Source: Clostridiaceae bacterium
Lineage (GTDB): Bacteria > Bacillota > Clostridia > Oscillospirales > Acutalibacteraceae
Direction of reading: 5' to 3'
Length of the DNA: 32,266 nucleotides
Assembly: GCA_016297645.1 (NCBI GenBank)
Contig: JAEDGF010000020.1
Span: forward strand, 1 to 32,266
The notes below the pieces were generated by a model that made no database searches, was not told the DNA's origin, and worked only from the letters and a program-made list of their open reading frames with translations. A program made the translations under genes and the position numbers. This document shows, piece by piece, positions 1 to 7,699 of this stretch (positions within the stretch are counted from its first letter, which is position 1; each line of letters begins with the position of its first letter).

Positions 1-1645
1 TTGCGCTTGTCGCATCGGGCGTAAGGTATATTGTTTCGGGAACAAATGCATAAGTATCCGAAACAATAGATTTCTCATATTTTGCGAAATATGCAGTTAT
101 AGACGATTTTGCCGAGCTTACCGCATTATTAAGTTTTGTTGTAGCTGCGTCAACTGCGCTTTGAGTTGCAAAAACATCACTAAGCACCTTTGAAGCATCC
201 GATATAGCGCTTTCAAGAGCAGAACCTGCCATAGCGGCACTGTAACCGTGGTTAAATGCATTGAAAACCGCATTACGGAGAGCAGCTTTATTTACTGCGG
301 TTACATTAAGCTTAACGCCTGCATATGTCCTTACTATGGACTGATTACCTACATAAGGTTTGTATGCGTTACGATAGCAGAACACCATCAGGTGGTCGCC
401 GCCGGTAACAGTTCCGTTAAGAGCATAAAGTCCCCTTGCCCACGAAACATTGCCTTCAATGCTGCTCGTATCGGCAGCTGTCGTAATTGTCGCGCCGGTA
501 AGACCGCTCTGCGACATATCGGAAGCAGTTGAACCGTTCACACCGCTTATCCAGTAAAGGCGGCTGTCACCGCCGTCACGGTCGTGACGGAACTGTGCCC
601 AGCCTGCGGAGAGGTTGGGAACCTGATTGTAGTTCGGGAAACGGGAGGTGTCTATCGTTATTTTCATAACACCAAGGTCGCTGTCGTTGCACTGAACATA
701 GTCGACATCGGAGGTTATATTCTCTTTGATTGCAACACCGCCGTTTGCGGCAGTCGCAAACGCATCCGTGTAGAAATAACTGCCCCAAGGAATGGTTTTA
801 CCCTGATTAAACGGATATTCGACATCGGAACTGCCCGAACCGGTGTTTCCGCCGGTAAACTCAACAAGAGGAGCAACAAATACCGCGTCCGCTGCCGATT
901 TTGCGTCCTTGTTTACAGCCTTATTCGAAACAAATTTTGAACTCGCAGTACCGCCTGTTACGGAGTGACCGCCGGTCAAAAACGAGTAAGACCAGTTTTC
1001 GGGGTTGGCGTAGGTGCCTTTGTGACGCGAATGCGCGGAAACACCTGCCTGACCGACATAAGGAATATAAAGTGCGGTATAAGCATAAACGGTGTGCGTT
1101 TCGCCGTCAGCTACATAAACGAGCTTCCACCTTATAAACGCTTCTTTCCCCTCGTTTTCGGCGCTGTAACCCGAGAACTTGAAATTCCGGTTCAGGTTTA
1201 TCGAAACTGAGTTCGTTCCGGTTGCACCTGTCAGAGCGCTGCCGTCCGGTTTCAGAACAGAGCCTGAAATCGCAGCATCATTTCCGTTTGCGTCTTTGCC
1301 TGCCGACAGCACTTCATAAGTGAGCGACATTGATGTTGCATACGGGCTTGAAACCGAAACATTCGTGGAGCTTGCAGCCATTGAAACCGCGCTCGCACCG
1401 TTCGATTTGGCGCTGTTCACCAAGAAATACTCCATGTTCGCAGAGCCGGGTTTGAGATAAATCGCCTCCGGAACATTAAATGTTAAGTCATAGCCGTCGT
1501 TAGCGGACTGCGTTGAATTAACATCAACAAACGCGTTTGCCTTCAATGCAGGGAACGGATTGAAGAAGCAAACGGTTGACAAAACCATCAAGGCGCACAA
1601 GAATACGCTTAACGCTTTTGCCGTTTTACTGTGCGTTTTTGACAT
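1..1645 (-). CDS. Secreted surface protein with FIVAR-like segment (partial, C-terminus outside window)
   Basis: An open frame of at least 548 codons with no stop before the left edge, so the C-terminus is missing. The ATG ending at 1645 is preferred because AGGAGG lies 7 nt upstream; a second in-frame ATG at 1651 is only 1 nt from it. Residues 1-38 form a classical signal peptide: a Lys-rich start (MSKTHSKTAKA), a hydrophobic core (LSVFLCALMVLSTVCFF) and an Ala-x-Ala-type cleavage site near KANA|FVDV. The following several hundred residues are rich in Ser, Thr, Gly, Asn and Ala with few charged runs, as in extracellular beta-rich domains. Near residues 470-520 comes an Ala-rich helical stretch (DVFATQSAVDAATTKLNNAV) resembling FIVAR repeats of clostridial surface proteins. 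The exported location is well supported. Binding partner and function are unknown, and no sorting motif can be seen because the end is cut off. Confidence 0.8.
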   Translation of the reverse strand, partial: MSKTHSKTAKALSVFLCALMVLSTVCFFNPFPALKANAFVDVNSTQSANDGYDLTFNVPEAIYLKPGSANMEYFLVNSAKSNGASAVSMAASSTNVSVSSPYATSMSLTYEVLSAGKDANGNDAAISGSVLKPDGSALTGATGTNSVSINLNRNFKFSGYSAENEGKEAFIRWKLVYVADGETHTVYAYTALYIPYVGQAGVSAHSRHKGTYANPENWSYSFLTGGHSVTGGTASSKFVSNKAVNKDAKSAADAVFVAPLVEFTGGNTGSGSSDVEYPFNQGKTIPWGSYFYTDAFATAANGGVAIKENITSDVDYVQCNDSDLGVMKITIDTSRFPNYNQVPNLSAGWAQFRHDRDGGDSRLYWISGVNGSTASDMSQSGLTGATITTAADTSSIEGNVSWARGLYALNGTVTGGDHLMVFCYRNAYKPYVGNQSIVRTYAGVKLNVTAVNKAALRNAVFNAFNHGYSAAMAGSALESAISDASKVLSDVFATQSAVDAATTKLNNAVSSAKSSITAYFAKYEKSIVSDTYAFVPETIYLTPDATSA

Positions 1646-1802
1646 AGCCATTCCTCCTGTGGGATCGGCGGCAGCAGACGGAAAGGACTCCGTTGTACCG
1701 CACTTTGTGTTTTAGCGTCGGAAAACAGTGAATACGAATAACGGAAGGAACACCGTTTTTTGTGTCCAAATCGCACTTTTTCAGACGCAAACATACATTG
1801 TC

Positions 1803-1831
1803 ATTTTAACACAATATAGATTTTCTTTCAA
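1803..1831 (-). promoter_or_regulatory. SigA-type promoter of the surface-protein gene
   Basis: Read on the minus strand: TTGAAA (1826-1831), 17 nt spacer, TAAAAT (1803-1808). It points toward the gene starting at 1645 and gives a leader of about 150 nt. The leader contains short inverted repeats such as AACGG/CCGTT. Confidence 0.7.
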
Positions 1832-2065
1832 GTTTTTTTTGATGAAAAATGATTTGTTTTTAATATTTTTCAGCTCTTTTTTTGCCAAAATACCCGTTGC
1901 AAAAAAATACAAAAGTAATCATGCCTGCAACGGTAAAAATCTCACACAAAACACACCCTCACAGCCCGGCAAAAGACATCTATGCAAAAAAGCCATATGC
2001 AAAACCGCATATAAAAGCACACGGATTTTATCGCCCGTCAACCTTTTTTAACACATTCCGGACAC
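1832..2065. other. AT-rich intergenic stretch, no gene seen
   Basis: The gap between the surface-protein gene and the ABC-F gene is 468 bases. Apart from the promoter and the terminator listed separately, it holds A/T runs and two inverted repeats: CCGTTGC (1894-1900) with GCAACGG (1927-1933), and ATATGC (1995-2000) with GCATAT (2007-2012). No frame here has a convincing start and protein-like composition. Confidence 0.5.
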
Positions 2066-2103
2066 AAAAAAAACCGCAAGGCAAACGGATAATTCCGCAC
2101 CTT
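2066..2103 (-). terminator. Probable intrinsic terminator of the manA-ABC-F operon
   Basis: On the minus strand, just after the ABC-F stop codon: AAGG ... CGGA-ATTA-TCCG ... CCTT forms an interrupted stem (2078-2103). GCGG and then eight T (A-run 2066-2073 on the plus strand) follow. The stem is imperfect, so the call is moderate. Confidence 0.45.
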
Positions 2104-2113
2104 ACAGTTGATT

Positions 2114-4006
2114 TTATTCGCTGAGTGTCAGCCACTCGTTTTCAAGCTCTTCCCTTTGTGCGTTGACTGCGTCAAGCTCTTTGGTTAGCTCCGTTATTTT
2201 TTCATAGTCGGAAGCGATCTCGGGCGATTGCAGAAGCGCCGCTATCTGTTCACTCCTTGAATTCAGCCCGTCAAGCTCCGCTTCTATCTTTTTGAGCCGC
2301 GAAGCCTTCTTGCGTTCCTCGCGTTCGCGCTCCTTGCGGAGCATATACTCATTCGGCTTTTTCTCGGCTCGCACCTGCTGCGAAGCACCGGCGGCAGCGT
2401 TCTTAACGGCGTTGACATAGTCGTCGTAGTTGCCGTCGAGCGTATTCACCGAAGCGCCGTCAAAGCTCAGAATGCGTGTTGCGAGCCGGTTGACAAAATA
2501 CCGGTCGTGCGAAACGCAGAGCAGCGTTCCTTCAAATTCGGACAGTGCTTCTTCAAGCACCTCGCGGGACGCGACATCGAGATGGTTCGTAGGCTCGTCG
2601 AGAATGAGAAAGTTCGGCTTTTTCAGAATAAGAATGAGCAGCGCGACCCTTGCCCTCTCACCGCCCGACAGATCGCACATCCGCTTTTCTATCTCGTCGT
2701 TTCTGAACATGAATGCGCCGAGATATCCCCGTATTTCGGGGACGGAGAGCGACGGGAATCTGTCGTAAATCTCGGTAAGGACGGTCTTTTCGGACATAAG
2801 CTCACGCTGAGTCTGCTCGAAAAAGCCGAGTTTAACGCCCACTCCGAAGCGACAAAAGCCCTCGTCGGGCATGATTTTACGCATTAAAATGTTCAGCATG
2901 GTGGATTTTCCGCAGCCGTTAGGCCCTATCAGAAATACTCTCTCGCCGCGAGTCATGCGGAAGTTGACATTTTCGAAAAGCACATTGCCGCCGTACGCTT
3001 TTTTAAGTCCCTCCACAAACAAAACATCGTCGCCGCTTCGCGTAACATCGGTGAAACGAAGCTTATAGGTACGCTCCTTCGGCGGAAGCTCGGGGAGAGA
3101 AGCGCGGATACGCTCTATCTGCTTTTCCTTTGACGCAATGGTTATGTAATTGCGCTCCATGCTGAAAGTTTTCTGCTGCTCGATAATTTTTTCGATACGC
3201 TTTATTTCAAGCATACCCTTTTCGTACTCGCGGCGGTCGCTTTCAAGGCGCAGCGCTTTGAGCTTCATGTACTCCGTGTATGCACCTTTACCGGCAAAAA
3301 GTCTGCCGACGGTTATTTCCATCGTACGGGTGGTTACTTTATCGAGAAAATATCTGTCGTGCGATATAACTATAAGACTGCCCGAAAACTTCGCGAGAAA
3401 ATCTTCGAGCCATTCGACGCTGACGGTATCAAGATGGTTCGTAGGCTCGTCTAAAAGCATGAGGTCGGGTTCGCTCAGCAGGAGCTTTCCGAGGCTCAGC
3501 TTGGTGCGCTGACCTCCCGAAAGTGCGGAAACCGGCAGCTCCTCCTCACTCGGAGAAAAGCCCAGACCTTTAAGGCACGAATGCGCCCTCGCTCTGTATG
3601 TCAGACCGCCGTTTGCCTGATAATACTCCGTCAGCTCGCTCTGCTTTTCAATATATTCCGGGACAGTCCCGTCGGTAAGCTCCACCTTGCGGTGGATATC
3701 TTCAAGCTCCGCTTCCGCCCTTTCAAGATGAGAAAAAACGGTGAGAAGCTCGTCATATACGCTTCGTTTGCTCTCGGCGCAGGCGTGCTGTTCAACGCAG
3801 CCTATCACCGTACCGGACGCCTTTACGACCGCGCCCTCGTTCGGTTCGAGTTTGCCTGTTATTACATTAAACAGCGTGGTTTTTCCGCTTCCGTTCGAGC
3901 CGATAAGTCCCACTCTGTCGCCCTTGGCAATATCGAAGCTGATATTTCGCAGGACATCACGCTCCCCAAACGAAACAGAGATGTTCTGCATACTCAAAAG
4001 TGCCAT
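2114..4006 (-). CDS. ABC-F family ATPase (Uup/YdiF-like ribosome-associated protein)
   Basis: A 630-residue protein with two tandem ATP-binding cassettes and no membrane segments, the ABC-F layout. These soluble ATPases act on the ribosome, modulating translation or protecting against antibiotics. Walker A motifs are GSNGSGKT (about 36-43) and GPNGCGKS (about 361). Signature motifs LSGGQ (about 161) and LSGGE (about 446) are each followed by a Walker B LLDEPTNHLD or LILDEPTNHLD. A charged linker between the cassettes (KGMLEIKRIEKIIEQQKTFS) matches the interdomain arm. The last 85 residues are a Lys/Glu-rich coiled coil like the C-terminal domain of Uup and YdiF. The start ATG has AGAGG upstream. 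It lies 22 nt after manA and is probably co-transcribed. The subfamily is not certain from sequence alone, and nothing proves a resistance role. Confidence 0.9.
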   Translation of the reverse strand: MALLSMQNISVSFGERDVLRNISFDIAKGDRVGLIGSNGSGKTTLFNVITGKLEPNEGAVVKASGTVIGCVEQHACAESKRSVYDELLTVFSHLERAEAELEDIHRKVELTDGTVPEYIEKQSELTEYYQANGGLTYRARAHSCLKGLGFSPSEEELPVSALSGGQRTKLSLGKLLLSEPDLMLLDEPTNHLDTVSVEWLEDFLAKFSGSLIVISHDRYFLDKVTTRTMEITVGRLFAGKGAYTEYMKLKALRLESDRREYEKGMLEIKRIEKIIEQQKTFSMERNYITIASKEKQIERIRASLPELPPKERTYKLRFTDVTRSGDDVLFVEGLKKAYGGNVLFENVNFRMTRGERVFLIGPNGCGKSTMLNILMRKIMPDEGFCRFGVGVKLGFFEQTQRELMSEKTVLTEIYDRFPSLSVPEIRGYLGAFMFRNDEIEKRMCDLSGGERARVALLILILKKPNFLILDEPTNHLDVASREVLEEALSEFEGTLLCVSHDRYFVNRLATRILSFDGASVNTLDGNYDDYVNAVKNAAAGASQQVRAEKKPNEYMLRKEREREERKKASRLKKIEAELDGLNSRSEQIAALLQSPEIASDYEKITELTKELDAVNAQREELENEWLTLSE

Positions 4007-4028
4007 TATCTTTCCTCTTTACACCGGC

Positions 4029-4991
4029 TTATGTCCTTGTTTCAAGCGCGGTGAACTTTCCTGTCAGCGTATATTTCCCGTAACCGGCAGGGATAAAAAC
4101 GCTCGACCCCTTTTTTATTTCGTACTCTTTGCCGGACGCGGAGATTTTTCCCTCGCCGTCAAGCACGAGAAGCGACACGAACGAGGTGTCGTCCGCTTCG
4201 TCCGTAAACTCGCCGTCCGTTTTCAGCTGAGTCATTGAAAAATATCTGCAATGTGTAAGACGCTTCTTTGTCGCCCCGCCGAGCTGTTCTTCTTCTCCCT
4301 CGGCTGAAAAATCGGCAGTCGTTTTCGTAAGCGTGACAACATCGGTCGCCTTCTTCACATGAAGCTCGCGCTTGTTGCCGTTTTTATCGCGGCGCTCGTA
4401 GTCAAATACACGATATGTTGTGTTCGAGCTTTGCTGAACCTCGGCAAGAAGGATCCCCGCGCCAATAGCATGAAGCATTCCGGACGGAATAAACACGACA
4501 TCGCCGGGCTTAACCTTTACCCGGTTCACATTTTCGAGCAGCGTTCCGTTTTCGATACTTGCAGCGAACTCCTCGCGAGTCATGTCTTTATTTACGCCGT
4601 AAATAAGCTCCGCACCGTCCTGCGCACCGAGTACGAACCACGCCTCGGTTTTGCCGTTTTCATTTTCAACGCGTCTTGCGTATTCGTCGCCGGGGTGAAC
4701 CTGAACGCTCAGCTTGTCGCGTGCATCAATTATTTTTATAAGCACCGGGAAGCCGTTTATCTCGCTGTTATGTGTGCCGAGAACGCTCCTTCCCTCTTTT
4801 TTTATTATTTCAGCGAGCGTTAAACCGTCATACTCACCGCCGATTGCATACGAGGGGCCGTCCTTGTGGCACGACAGAAGCCACGCTTCCGCAGCGTTAT
4901 CACCGTCGGTTTTGAAGCCGAACTCATCAATAAGCCGTCTGCCGCCCCAAAGTGTTTCTTTGAGAGTGGGTCTTAAAAGTGTTATTTCCAT
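4029..4991 (-). CDS. manA: Mannose-6-phosphate isomerase, class I
   Basis: A 320-residue protein of the short firmicute type I phosphomannose isomerase family. It interconverts mannose 6-phosphate and fructose 6-phosphate in the cytosol, linking mannose use to glycolysis and supplying GDP-mannose precursors. It starts with the family hallmark RPTLKETLWGG. The zinc ligands are visible: Gln97 and His99 in VQVHPGD, Glu116 in KTEAWF, and His174 in PSGMLHAIG. The cupin fold continues with QQSSNTTYRVFDYER, and the C-terminal cupin half ends in KKGSSVFIPAG. Length is normal for the family. CGGAGA precedes the ATG at about 8 nt. It lies 54 nt downstream of the small cysteine-rich gene and 22 nt upstream of the ABC-F gene, all on one strand. 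Confidence 0.95.
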   Translation of the reverse strand: MEITLLRPTLKETLWGGRRLIDEFGFKTDGDNAAEAWLLSCHKDGPSYAIGGEYDGLTLAEIIKKEGRSVLGTHNSEINGFPVLIKIIDARDKLSVQVHPGDEYARRVENENGKTEAWFVLGAQDGAELIYGVNKDMTREEFAASIENGTLLENVNRVKVKPGDVVFIPSGMLHAIGAGILLAEVQQSSNTTYRVFDYERRDKNGNKRELHVKKATDVVTLTKTTADFSAEGEEEQLGGATKKRLTHCRYFSMTQLKTDGEFTDEADDTSFVSLLVLDGEGKISASGKEYEIKKGSSVFIPAGYGKYTLTGKFTALETRT

Positions 4992-5045
4992 GTTATTTAT
5001 CTCCGATAGTTTTTTATGCCCCCTATTTTACCAAATTTCAGCTGT

Positions 5046-5258
5046 TCAGTCAATAACCGCGTCACAATTCGAGTAACTTGCAGGCACATCGAGCCGCGGC
5101 TCTATTATAACATTTTTGCAACCTCCGCTGTGGCGGCACTCATTGTAGTGTGTACAATGTACCGTGCGTGTACCGTTGCTGAAAACTGTTTCTTCAAGCA
5201 CAATATTTCTTTTCAGAACACAGCAATACTGTTCATAAGTTTTCATGTAGTTTTTCAT
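5046..5258 (-). CDS. Small cysteine-rich protein, 70 aa, unknown function
   Basis: I do not recognise a named family. The gene looks real: a strong GGAGGT sits 6 nt before the ATG, it is the first gene in line with manA and the ABC-F gene, and the sequence has an ordered zinc-binding look. Cysteines fall at 12, 13, 35, 41 and 47 in YCCVLKRNIVLEET, TVHCTHYNEC and GGCKN. There is no signal peptide or membrane segment. A metal-binding or zinc-ribbon-like fold is inferred from the cysteine spacing. The last 20 residues look disordered. Its link with manA is positional only. Confidence 0.65.
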   Translation of the reverse strand: MKNYMKTYEQYCCVLKRNIVLEETVFSNGTRTVHCTHYNECRHSGGCKNVIIEPRLDVPASYSNCDAVID

Positions 5259-5309
5259 TGGTAGACCTCCCGTTATATATTATATCTTCTGCCGGGAAAA
5301 ATAATACGA

Positions 5310-5338
5310 ATTTTGTCTGCCGATAAAATGAATATCAA
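5310..5338 (-). promoter_or_regulatory. Weak candidate promoter for the small protein-manA-ABC-F operon
   Basis: Minus strand: TTGATA (5333-5338), 17 nt spacer, CAAAAT (5310-5315). The -35 is good and the -10 matches 4 of 6 positions. The leader would be about 45 nt. No better candidate is seen upstream of 5258. Confidence 0.35.
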
Positions 5339-5358
5339 CTTTTTTATGAACATAATTA
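5330..5358 (+). promoter_or_regulatory. Possible SigE-like promoter for the BofA-like gene
   Basis: Plus strand: GAATATC (5330-5336), 14 nt spacer, CATAATTA (5351-5358). The first element is close to the -35 of the mother-cell factor SigE (GHATATT). The second keeps only the CATA of its -10. It lies about 190 nt before the BofA-like gene and overlaps the candidate minus-strand promoter, so the call is tentative. Confidence 0.22.
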
Positions 5359-5544
5359 TTTAATGCAGCACCGCACGGTTTGAGCCGCATAATTTAATTA
5401 AAGCCTTTTCGGAACACCGATAAAAACTTTTTCGGCACGCTGAAAACCCGCAAGCTCTTAACGCATATAACAAAAAAGCTGCCCGTAACATTCGTACACT
5501 TTGCCTGCGCAACGCTGTCTAAACAATTAAACAGGAGAACTCTT

Positions 5545-5799
5545 ATGAATTATATAACTGTCCTTTTCGGTATTGCCGGAGCCGTTGTTTTGCTTTATAT
5601 ATTAAGAAAACGCCTCTTTCTGTTCGGATTTCTGAACGCTCTCTGCGGCTTCTTTTCGCTCATCGCGGTATATCTTGTATTTCGTTTATTGCAGATAGAT
5701 TTCCCTGTAACGGTATTCGGGATTCTCACCGGGGCAATAGGGGGAATCCCCGGCGTAATTCTGCTCACCGTCCTGCTGACCGTATTCCGTCTGCCGTAG
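5545..5799 (+). CDS. BofA-like pro-sigma-K processing inhibitor family protein
   Basis: An 84-residue, very hydrophobic protein with about three membrane segments (residues 1-20, 24-46 and 55-82). The C-terminal block GAIGGIPGVILLTVLL is the conserved signature of the BofA family. In Bacillus, BofA sits in the outer forespore membrane with SpoIVFA and holds the SpoIVFB protease inactive until pro-sigma-K should be cut. The length is close to Bacillus BofA. AGGAGA lies 6 nt before the ATG. The gene is alone on the plus strand between two minus-strand operons, without the recR/yaaK neighbours found next to bofA in Bacillus. Family membership is fairly sure. A role in sporulation here is inferred, because BofA-like proteins also occur without full sporulation gene sets. 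Confidence 0.75.
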   Translation: MNYITVLFGIAGAVVLLYILRKRLFLFGFLNALCGFFSLIAVYLVFRLLQIDFPVTVFGILTGAIGGIPGVILLTVLLTVFRLP

Positions 5800-6319
5800 C
5801 TTTGCCGACGATCAGCCGCAGAAAACAGACGGCTTTGAATGTATTCGCTGCCGTAATTGCAAGAAAGACAGAGCCATGCACGGTTCTTCGGCGGGTGTCC
5901 CGGCAGTAAAAAACTGCCGCCAGACTTCCAAAAGTCTGCCATAAGTTGGTTCTTCACGGAATTTTGTGGAGTTAAAGAATGAAAGTCTTTATTCTCTATG
6001 ATTTTTCTTCTCTGTTTGATAGTTGGTTTTTGTCCTGCGCGTCAACCGCACAGAAAAATGTAATAAAGAAAAGAATTGAGCAGGCAAAAATCAGGTATGG
6101 GCATTACTTCAATACTTTAATTACACAAAAAACCGTGAAGAGGGAAAAGTTTACAGTGAATCTGTCGCGCCAAGCAGACGATTTTGACAAATTGCAGCCG
6201 CATCAAATTGCCGTAAATGAACCGCCTACATGATACATTTGTCGTCTTTTTCCGTGTAATGAATGGTTTTTTAGACCGCTTTTTCTCTGCTGCAACTACT
6301 CTAAATTTCCGGCACACAG
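5800..6319. other. Gene-poor interval with three tandem hairpins
   Basis: I see no convincing gene here. The notable content is a block of three consecutive hairpins at 5901-5971, listed separately. A perfect inverted repeat CCGTCTG (5787-5793)/CAGACGG (5826-5832) spans the stop codon of the BofA-like gene. Bases 5980-6310 are plain AT-rich sequence with no recognised signal. Confidence 0.5.
5901..5971. repeat. Three tandem hairpins
   Basis: Back to back: CGGCAGT-AAAAA-ACTGCCG (5901-5919), CAGACTT-CCAA-AAGTCTG (5921-5938), and a stem with G-T pairs between CTTCACG (5952-5958) and TGTGGAG (5965-5971). The first two are perfect 7-bp stems separated by one base. None has a long T-run, so they do not look like simple terminators. 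Confidence 0.6.
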
Positions 6320-6353
6320 TAAAAAACAGCCCCCGGCGAAACACCGAGAGCTG
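6320..6353 (-). terminator. Intrinsic terminator after tuf
   Basis: Minus strand: a 12-bp stem with several G-T pairs (CAGCTCTCGGTG with CGCCGGGGGCTG), loop TTT, then TTTTTT. It starts 34 nt after the tuf stop and closes the long rpoB-to-tuf transcription region. Confidence 0.9.
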
Positions 6354-6386
6354 AATTTTATTCAGTTATACGCTAATTCGATTGAA

Positions 6387-7589
6387 TTATTCGTTGATAG
6401 CGATAACAACGCCCGAACCAACCGTTCTGCCGCCTTCACGGATAGCAAAACGAAGTCCTTTTTCGATAGCGATGGGTTTAAGAAGCTCAACATCCATGTC
6501 GACGTTGTCGCCGGGCATGCACATTTCAGTGCCTTCGGGAAGCGAAATTACGCCGGTAACATCGGTAGTTCTGAAATAGAACTGAGGACGATAGTTGTTG
6601 AAGAAGGGAGTGTGACGGCCACCTTCGTCTTTGGTAAGGACATAGACCTGACCTTTGAACTTGGTGTGGGGATGAATTGAACCGGGTTTAGCAAGAACCT
6701 GTCCTCTTTCGATTTCGGTTCTCTGAACACCACGGAGAAGGCATCCGATGTTGTCGCCTGCCTCTGCGTAATCGAGGATCTTTCTGAACATCTCGATACC
6801 GGTGCAAACAACAGTTCTCTTTTCCTCAACAAGACCGACGATCTCAACCTGCTCGTTGGTTTTGAGCTGACCTCTTTCAACTCTGCCGGTAGCAACTGTA
6901 CCACGACCAGTAATCGTGAATACATCTTCAACAGGCATAAGGAAGGGCTGGTCTGCCTTACGGTCGGGTGTAGGAATGTAGTTGTCAACAGCGTCCATGA
7001 GTTCCCAGATGCATTTAAGCTCGGGAGCGTTGATGTCGTTGCCGTTGTATTCAAGAGCTTTAAGAGCGGAGCCCTTGATGATGGGTGTGTCGTCGCCGGG
7101 GAACTCATACTCGTTAAGAGTTTCACGGATTTCCATTTCAACAAGCTCGATAAGCTCGGGATCGTCTACCTGATCGCACTTGTTCATGAATACGATGATG
7201 TAGGGAACGCCAACCTGACGGGCAAGAAGAAGGTGTTCTTTTGTCTGAGCCATGGGGCCGTCGGTAGCAGCGATAACAAGGATAGCGCCGTCCATCTGAG
7301 CAGCACCTGTGATCATGTTCTTGATGTAGTCGGCGTGGCCGGGGCAGTCAACATGAGCATAGTGACGCTTGTCGGTTTCGTACTCAACATGAGCGGTGTT
7401 GATCGTAATACCACGAGCTCTCTCCTCGGGAGCCTTATCGATGTTGGCATAATCAACAAAGTCTGCGTCGCCCTTCATAGCGAGAGTCTTTGTGATAGCA
7501 GCGGTAAGAGTGGTCTTGCCGTGGTCAACGTGACCGATGGTTCCGATGTTTACATGGGGTTTGGTTCTTTCGAATTTAGCTTTTGCCAT
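6387..7589 (-). CDS. tuf: Elongation factor Tu
   Basis: A 400-residue GTPase that delivers aminoacyl-tRNA to the ribosomal A site. The G motifs are intact: GHVDHGKTT (about 18-26), DCPGH, NKCDQVD, and GSALKAL in the G5 region. The switch I sequence RARGITIN is normal. Domains 2 (GRGTVATGRVERG) and 3 (GGRHTPFFNNYRPQFYFRTTDVTG) follow in order, and the length is normal. AAGGAGG precedes the ATG by about 9 nt. It is the last gene of the str cluster, 110 nt after fusA, but has its own consensus promoter in that gap. That fits the high demand for EF-Tu. Only one copy is visible in the window. Confidence 0.98.
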   Translation of the reverse strand: MAKAKFERTKPHVNIGTIGHVDHGKTTLTAAITKTLAMKGDADFVDYANIDKAPEERARGITINTAHVEYETDKRHYAHVDCPGHADYIKNMITGAAQMDGAILVIAATDGPMAQTKEHLLLARQVGVPYIIVFMNKCDQVDDPELIELVEMEIRETLNEYEFPGDDTPIIKGSALKALEYNGNDINAPELKCIWELMDAVDNYIPTPDRKADQPFLMPVEDVFTITGRGTVATGRVERGQLKTNEQVEIVGLVEEKRTVVCTGIEMFRKILDYAEAGDNIGCLLRGVQRTEIERGQVLAKPGSIHPHTKFKGQVYVLTKDEGGRHTPFFNNYRPQFYFRTTDVTGVISLPEGTEMCMPGDNVDMDVELLKPIAIEKGLRFAIREGGRTVGSGVVIAINE

Positions 7590-7637
7590 GGGAAATTTCC
7601 TCCTTATGGTAGAGTATCAAAATTATTGTACTTATGC

Positions 7638-7666
7638 ATTATACCAAAGATATTGCAAAATATCAA
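7638..7666 (-). promoter_or_regulatory. Strong SigA-type promoter of tuf
   Basis: Minus strand: TTGATA (7661-7666), 17 nt spacer, perfect TATAAT (7638-7643), inside the fusA-tuf gap. The predicted leader is about 42 nt and carries AAGGAGG. Confidence 0.85.
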
Positions 7667-7699
7667 TAGGAATTTTGAATAATCGTCATACTGACGGGA

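Noticed and set aside
2114..4006. ABC-F gene as an antibiotic-resistance determinant
   Set aside because: The Uup/YdiF-like C-terminal coiled coil and housekeeping context point to a general ribosome-associated factor. There is no leader-peptide attenuator or mobile-element context.
5979..6233. 84-codon plus-strand frame with GGAG 7 nt before its ATG
   Set aside because: The ribosome-binding site lies inside the third hairpin, the composition is not protein-like, no family is recognised, and there is no operon context.
6117..6344. 75-codon minus-strand frame between tuf and the BofA-like gene
   Set aside because: It starts inside the tuf terminator hairpin and has no ribosome-binding site.
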